11,153 bases of DNA from Chloroflexota bacterium (GTDB lineage: Bacteria > Chloroflexota > Anaerolineae > Anaerolineales > UBA4823): positions 1 to 11,153 of the forward strand of contig JAGDMX010000130.1 of NCBI GenBank assembly GCA_017860725.1. The letters are read 5' to 3'. The notes under the pieces are model-generated. The model was not told the DNA's origin. It made no database searches and was given only the letters and a program-made list of their open reading frames with translations. A program made the position numbers and the translations under genes. Numbering within the stretch: position 1 is the stretch's first letter; each line of letters starts with the position of its first letter. Of the stretch, positions 7,452 to 11,153 are shown piece by piece.

Positions 7452-8885
7452 TCAATCTGTGATTGGTTTAACCGTCGGGCTGACCTGCGAGTCAGCCAGC
7501 CCTTGGCGTGTAATCGTTGATCGCGCTTGTGGCGTGGGTACAGTTTTTTGGTTTAGGCTGATGTATGGACGTCCGTGGCATTGCTTGAACTTACGACCGC
7601 TGCCGCACGGACAGGGGTCCAGGCGATGAATACCTTTAAAGGCTCGGTCCAGAATTTCCATCACCTCCCTGGCTTCGCGACCACGCCGGAGCAGGCCGGC
7701 CATGATCTTCATCGCAAAGTCAACATGGTGGAAAAATTCCTTGAATCCGGTACACAGGTAGTTGAGACCCGGCTCGCCATCCGGTGTCAGGATGAAGCGG
7801 TTCTTGGGGCACTCGCCGTGGCAGGCAAAGCGCACATCACAGTCCAGGCAGTAGCGCGGCAGGCTATCGCGTTTATCCTGGCCGAACTTCAGTTGCTGAG
7901 GGGAGGCCACCAGCTCAAGCATGTGCTCTTCCTGGATGTTACCTAGTAAGTATTTGGGCTCAACAAAATGGTCGCAGGAGTAGAGATCGCCATTGTGCTC
8001 GATTGCCAGGCCGGTGCCACAAGTTTCGTCAAAGACACACATACCGGAGGTTCTCCTGCCCATCCAGTTGCTCAGGGTGGCCTCAAAGGTCTGTACAAAA
8101 ATGGAGCCCACATCATGGCGCACCCACTCGTCAAAAATGGCGCACAGGAAGCGGCCAAACTGCTCCGGCAACACCGAGCGATCTGAGACTTTATCACCTT
8201 CCTGGATGATGGTAAGCCCGTCGGCATTGATCCGCTCGACCACCGGGATAAACTGCATCCAGGTCGTGCCGATGTCGTCGCGCAGGGACCGATAGACTTC
8301 TAGGGGATAGTCAGCGTTGACGCGGTTAACCGTGGTCAACACGTTGTACTCGACACCATATTTCTGCAACAGCCGCAAGCCGCGCATCACTTTGTCAAAA
8401 GTAGGTCTACCACCCTTGTCCACCCGATAGACGTCATGTAGCTCGCGCGGCCCATCAATGCTAATGCCAATGAGAAAATCATGTTCCTTAAAAAAAGCCC
8501 CCCATTCGTCATCCAACAGGGTGCCGTTGGTCTGCATGGTGTGCAAAAAGGTCATGCCCGGGCGGCGGTATTTCTCGACCAGGGTCATCACCCGCCGATA
8601 GAAATCCAGTCCCATCAGGGTTGGCTCGCCCCCCTGCCAGGCGATGTTCACCGCGTTCGTCTGGTGCGACTCGATAAGCTGACGAATATACTGCTCCAGC
8701 ATCGAATCGCTCATGCGGAACTTGCTGCCGGGATACAGCACCTCCTTGTCGAGGAAGAAGCAATAGGCGCAGTCTAGGTTACAGGCGGCACCGGTAGGCT
8801 TAGCGAGCAGGTGGAAAGCGGGCGGCGCGTTGGCAGGGCGGGACGGTGCGGTGGGAACAGGCGTCACTGAGATGGGCGATTGCAT
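7452..8885 (-). CDS. Anaerobic sulfatase-maturating enzyme (radical SAM/SPASM) with SEC-C tail
   Basis: A 477-residue radical SAM enzyme that oxidises the active-site Cys or Ser of sulfatases to formylglycine without oxygen. The SAM-cluster motif is C35-x3-C39-x2-C42, with GGEP at 85-88. Eight SPASM cysteines (283, 289, 304, 346, 349, 355, 359, 378) have nearly the same spacing as those binding the two auxiliary clusters in the Clostridium perfringens enzyme. D305, directly after C304, matches that enzyme's proposed catalytic base (Asp277). A C-terminal SEC-C zinc motif follows at 425-437 (C-x-C-x8-CH, within DPCPCGSGRKFKQCHG), then a ~40-residue polar tail. The N-terminus has a ~24-residue Pro/Ala-rich extension. 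The ATG at 8885 has only a weak AGGA 11 bases upstream. The Cys-type sulfatase 51 bases downstream is the obvious client; other SPASM functions are less likely given this pairing. Confidence 0.92.
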   Translation of the reverse strand: MQSPISVTPVPTAPSRPANAPPAFHLLAKPTGAACNLDCAYCFFLDKEVLYPGSKFRMSDSMLEQYIRQLIESHQTNAVNIAWQGGEPTLMGLDFYRRVMTLVEKYRRPGMTFLHTMQTNGTLLDDEWGAFFKEHDFLIGISIDGPRELHDVYRVDKGGRPTFDKVMRGLRLLQKYGVEYNVLTTVNRVNADYPLEVYRSLRDDIGTTWMQFIPVVERINADGLTIIQEGDKVSDRSVLPEQFGRFLCAIFDEWVRHDVGSIFVQTFEATLSNWMGRRTSGMCVFDETCGTGLAIEHNGDLYSCDHFVEPKYLLGNIQEEHMLELVASPQQLKFGQDKRDSLPRYCLDCDVRFACHGECPKNRFILTPDGEPGLNYLCTGFKEFFHHVDFAMKIMAGLLRRGREAREVMEILDRAFKGIHRLDPCPCGSGRKFKQCHGRPYISLNQKTVPTPQARSTITRQGLADSQVSPTVKPITD

Positions 8886-8912
8886 TCTTTGAAATATCCT
8901 GGTGATTCCGGA

Positions 8913-9392
8913 TTAATACAAAACCTGTTTGCGCAACTCCCAGAACTTCATCATCGACGGCTCACCGGGTCGGCGAGGAAACAAGAAGCAGGGGGTATAA
9001 GTCACCTGCAAGTTACGCAGGGCAAACATCGGTTTGGGCGGCTGTTGGATGCAGGGATTATTCGGATAGACCGGGTCCCAAGGTTTGGTATAAAGGGAGC
9101 GCAAGGTGTACTGGCCGCGCACAATCTCAAAAGTACGGGTGGCGGGTGTCTCACGGCTGCCCTTAGGGACGGTGAAATAGTAGGTAATCGTGTCTTGCTC
9201 TTCTTTCTCCGTCCACTTCCCCGCGGTCAACAGATCGATGAAGCTCTCTCCAGGCTCGACAGCCGTGCCAGTAATCCAGATTGCCAGTGCGTAGCCCGAC
9301 TTGTTAATAACTGTGAAGCGGACCTTTACCGGACGGTCCGCTCCGATCATGAACAAGGACAGCAGCGAAATGGCGATCAGCAATTTTTTCAT
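8913..9392 (-). CDS. Small secreted protein of unknown function
   Basis: A 159-residue protein that I do not recognise as a named family. Residues 1-18 are a clear Sec signal peptide (MKK, hydrophobic run, cleavage plausible near IGA-DR). The mature part looks beta-rich: 'VKVRFTVINKSGYALAIWITG' (23-42) suggests an immunoglobulin-like or calcium-free beta sandwich. It has Pro-rich stretches and two cysteines (C114, C135) that could form one disulfide. There is no lipobox and no transmembrane anchor beyond the signal. It is the first gene after a terminator and ends 27 bases before the maturase gene, so it probably leads the same transcript. It contains no C-x-[PA]-x-R motif, so it is not an evident maturase client. 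The ribosome site is weak (GGAA just before ATG at 9392). Confidence 0.75.
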   Translation of the reverse strand: MKKLLIAISLLSLFMIGADRPVKVRFTVINKSGYALAIWITGTAVEPGESFIDLLTAGKWTEKEEQDTITYYFTVPKGSRETPATRTFEIVRGQYTLRSLYTKPWDPVYPNNPCIQQPPKPMFALRNLQVTYTPCFLFPRRPGEPSMMKFWELRKQVLY

Positions 9393-9424
9393 CTTATTCC
9401 AATCTTACCATGATATCTAGCGGA

Positions 9425-9473
9425 ATATGCCAAAATGAAGAGAGGGTGCCGCCTCCAAGGCAAGCATCCTCTC
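9425..9473 (-). terminator. Hairpin terminator after the META lipoprotein gene
   Basis: On the - strand GAGAGGATGC (9473-9464) pairs with GCACCCTCTC (9449-9440) with one A-C mismatch, and an inner GCC/GGC stem closes a five-base loop. The sequence that follows on the - strand, TTCATTTT, is T-rich. Position fits: it begins 44 bases after the stop codon at 9517 and separates this gene from the downstream cluster starting at 9392, which therefore probably has its own promoter in the roughly 45 bases left. I could not identify convincing -35/-10 boxes there. Confidence 0.55.
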
Positions 9474-9516
9474 AAGATACTAGCTAAACACCTAGCCAGT
9501 TGATCAGCAGATCTGG

Positions 9517-11153
9517 CTACTTGGTGAAGCGCATAGTTCCAGCACCCGCAGCCAGAGCAATGTTCATCCGATTGTCGTTCAGAGTGAAGGAGGCTGCGCT
9601 TTCCAGGAGTTGGAGATATTTAGACGACAGCGAGCCTTCCCCGCAGTTATTGTCGGTGATGGAGAGCACGTCAATGGTCAGAGAATTGCCACTGCGGCTG
9701 TATGAACCGCTGGCCGTGTTACAGTCGGCTTTCATCTGGGCAGTGCCATCCGGCAGAAGCTGCAGGGTGTAACGATCGGGGTCATCCGGTGCGAGTGAGC
9801 TGCCATCCGAGCCCTGGTAGCTGATCCAGTACCATACTGGTCCAATCGGTCCGTTAGCCGGGATCGGAGTTCCGGTACCGACAGCCACGACCGTTGGACT
9901 GAAGTTCATAGTTCCCTCATTAGAGAACAGTGCCAGCACGTTATTCTGAACGGCATAGGCATAAGAGGCATTCAGGTAATTGATAAACTGGTTGGAAAGC
10001 GAGCCGGCCTGGCAGGCAGCCTGGGTAGTGGCGGTCACCTGAATGGTGATCTGGGTGCCAATGGTCTGGTAAGTACCGCTGGCTTTGTTGCAGTCCGCCA
10101 GGACCTTGAGCTGCCCACCCGACAGGAACTCCAGCATATAGTTATCATACTCGGTGATGGACGTTTGGCCGCCGCTGGCGTTAATAAAGGTGCGCCAGTA
10201 CCAGGAGGTGCCGGATAGGTTCGGCCCGGCAGGGACCGGCGTAGAGGTGGGCGGGAGGGCGCCAATACGGATGGATTTATACATGCTGTCCAGCGAGTTC
10301 AGATCGGGGGTGAAATCGGTCGGGGCAGTCGCCTCGAGAGCGGCAACGGTATCTGCCAGGTACTTGTTCGGGTCCGTCTGGATAGCGGTCATAGTTTCCG
10401 GCGGCACATCCGCGGCGGTATTGGGCAGTGAATTGGACGCCACAGGATAGACAAAGGAGACATACTGTTGCCCATCGGTGGACAGGCCCTGGAAGAAATA
10501 GTAGAGCCGGTCATTGGTGATCGGCGAGACATCCTGGCTGTAGGAAGCAATAAAGGCGATGCCAGAGCCACCGGTGAAATCAATGTATTTCACTTTGGCA
10601 TGCAGCGACTGGACAGCGTTAATGCCCGGCAAAACCGGGATTCCCCCTTCGATTTCGGCTGGCCGTTCGGTCAGCAGCTGCTGCAAGGTTTGAATATTGT
10701 CTTGAACCAAACTTACCCCGGCCTGGGCGTACATCGATAGATAAGCCTGCACCGGCAGGATGCGCCCCTGACGCTGGTTGATGTCAAACATATTTGGGTT
10801 GACCTGATCCTGGTCAAAAGTCACCAGCAAATGGGGCGGCATACCGTTCAGACTGGCCGGGATGTTGGGATCGTAAGGAGTACCCGCCACTTGTGACCAG
10901 TTGGCTGTGCCGAGGGCAGCTGGCGGTGTCACCGAGAACTCCTCCGGTTTCAGCACACCTGCTGCAGAAGGATCCACCGGTGCTACGGTGGGCAAGAGCG
11001 TAGGGGATGGAATCGGTGTCTCGGTAGGGATGGGGGAGGGAGTCGGGGAAGGCTCCTGGGTGGCCGTAGGGGGAACCTGGGTCGGCGTGGCCGTTGGAGC
11101 AGCCGGCTCCAGGGCGCCGCAGGCCGCGCCCAAGATTGCTACGACCAGCAGCA
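9517..11153 (-). CDS. Lipoprotein with two tandem META (HslJ-like) domains (5' partial)
   Basis: An exported, probably lipid-anchored protein cut by the right edge of the window. The frame stays open through 11151, upstream of the in-frame TTG at 11133. The visible LLVVAILGAAC is the end of a lipoprotein signal, with Cys 11122-11120 as the likely lipidated residue, so the true start is outside. Numbering from the TTG: residues 10-52 are a Thr/Pro-rich linker; about 60-290 is a domain I cannot name, rich in Gln, Asn and Ser; another short Pro/Thr linker follows. Then come two META-type repeats, about 308-412 and 433-537. Each has W-Y-W at the start, 'ADCNxASGxY', a second Cys 26 residues after the first (C348/C374, C471/C497) and a terminal 'GTMxF'. 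META domains occur in HslJ and other envelope proteins of uncertain function. It is separated from the next gene by a terminator. Confidence 0.85.
   Translation of the reverse strand, partial: LLVVAILGAACGALEPAAPTATPTQVPPTATQEPSPTPSPIPTETPIPSPTLLPTVAPVDPSAAGVLKPEEFSVTPPAALGTANWSQVAGTPYDPNIPASLNGMPPHLLVTFDQDQVNPNMFDINQRQGRILPVQAYLSMYAQAGVSLVQDNIQTLQQLLTERPAEIEGGIPVLPGINAVQSLHAKVKYIDFTGGSGIAFIASYSQDVSPITNDRLYYFFQGLSTDGQQYVSFVYPVASNSLPNTAADVPPETMTAIQTDPNKYLADTVAALEATAPTDFTPDLNSLDSMYKSIRIGALPPTSTPVPAGPNLSGTSWYWRTFINASGGQTSITEYDNYMLEFLSGGQLKVLADCNKASGTYQTIGTQITIQVTATTQAACQAGSLSNQFINYLNASYAYAVQNNVLALFSNEGTMNFSPTVVAVGTGTPIPANGPIGPVWYWISYQGSDGSSLAPDDPDRYTLQLLPDGTAQMKADCNTASGSYSRSGNSLTIDVLSITDNNCGEGSLSSKYLQLLESAASFTLNDNRMNIALAAGAGTMRFTK

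Noticed and set aside
7452..9392. Classic RiPP cluster (radical SAM-SPASM enzyme acting on a small precursor)
   Set aside because: The cysteine spacing and adjacent C-x-A-x-R sulfatase fit a sulfatase maturase, and the 159-residue neighbour has a Sec signal peptide rather than a leader/core precursor layout.
8880..9413. 177-codon open frame on the + strand opposite the secreted protein gene
   Set aside because: The - strand frame has a proper signal peptide and fits the cluster; the + strand frame has no recognisable features.
10965..11110. Repetitive-looking DNA near the right edge
   Set aside because: It encodes the Thr/Pro-rich linker of the lipoprotein; the repetition comes from codon use in a low-complexity linker and is not a CRISPR array or an independent repeat element.

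Overview
The window looks like chromosomal DNA from a Chloroflexota bacterium, probably of the Anaerolineae type. This is inferred from the exported and membrane proteins, which carry threonine/proline linkers of the 'PTATP' kind (in the META lipoprotein and the MscS channel), from the moderately high GC content, and from protein sequences that resemble Anaerolineae relatives from memory. No rRNA, tRNA, CRISPR array, insertion sequence or phage gene is visible. Coding density is high and no gap exceeds about 150 bases.

Layout. Bases 1-1414 (+ strand) hold the end of an FtsX-type ABC permease followed by its ATPase, a DevCA/MacB-like export or lipid-extraction pair. A 10-bp hairpin terminator follows, and the next block converges on it. 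On the - strand, 4613 down to 1565, are three membrane proteins: a six-helix protein of unknown function, an MscS mechanosensitive channel with an unusual exported Thr/Pro-rich N-terminus, and a four-helix bestrophin-like (DUF4239-type) protein. Bases 9392 down to 4724 (- strand) form a compact cluster: a small secreted protein, a radical SAM anaerobic sulfatase-maturating enzyme (anSME) with a SEC-C tail, a cytosolic Cys-type sulfatase, and a SAM-dependent methyltransferase with an extra C-terminal domain. Gaps in this cluster are 27, 51 and 19 bases, so co-transcription is likely. From 9517 to the right edge (- strand) is most of a lipoprotein with two tandem META domains, separated from the cluster by a second hairpin terminator.

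How the genes fit together. The clearest functional unit is anSME plus sulfatase. The maturase has all three radical SAM cysteines and all eight SPASM cysteines, and the sulfatase has the C-x-A-x-R motif that it would convert to formylglycine. The main oddity is that the sulfatase appears to lack about 70 residues in its middle, compared with relatives as I remember them, including the segment carrying an active-site histidine. It may be inactive, repurposed, or an assembly artefact. The methyltransferase ends in a PqqD-like stretch and sits directly beside this pair, which deserves checking. The three-membrane-protein block could be an osmotic or ion-handling group, but nothing in the sequence proves it.
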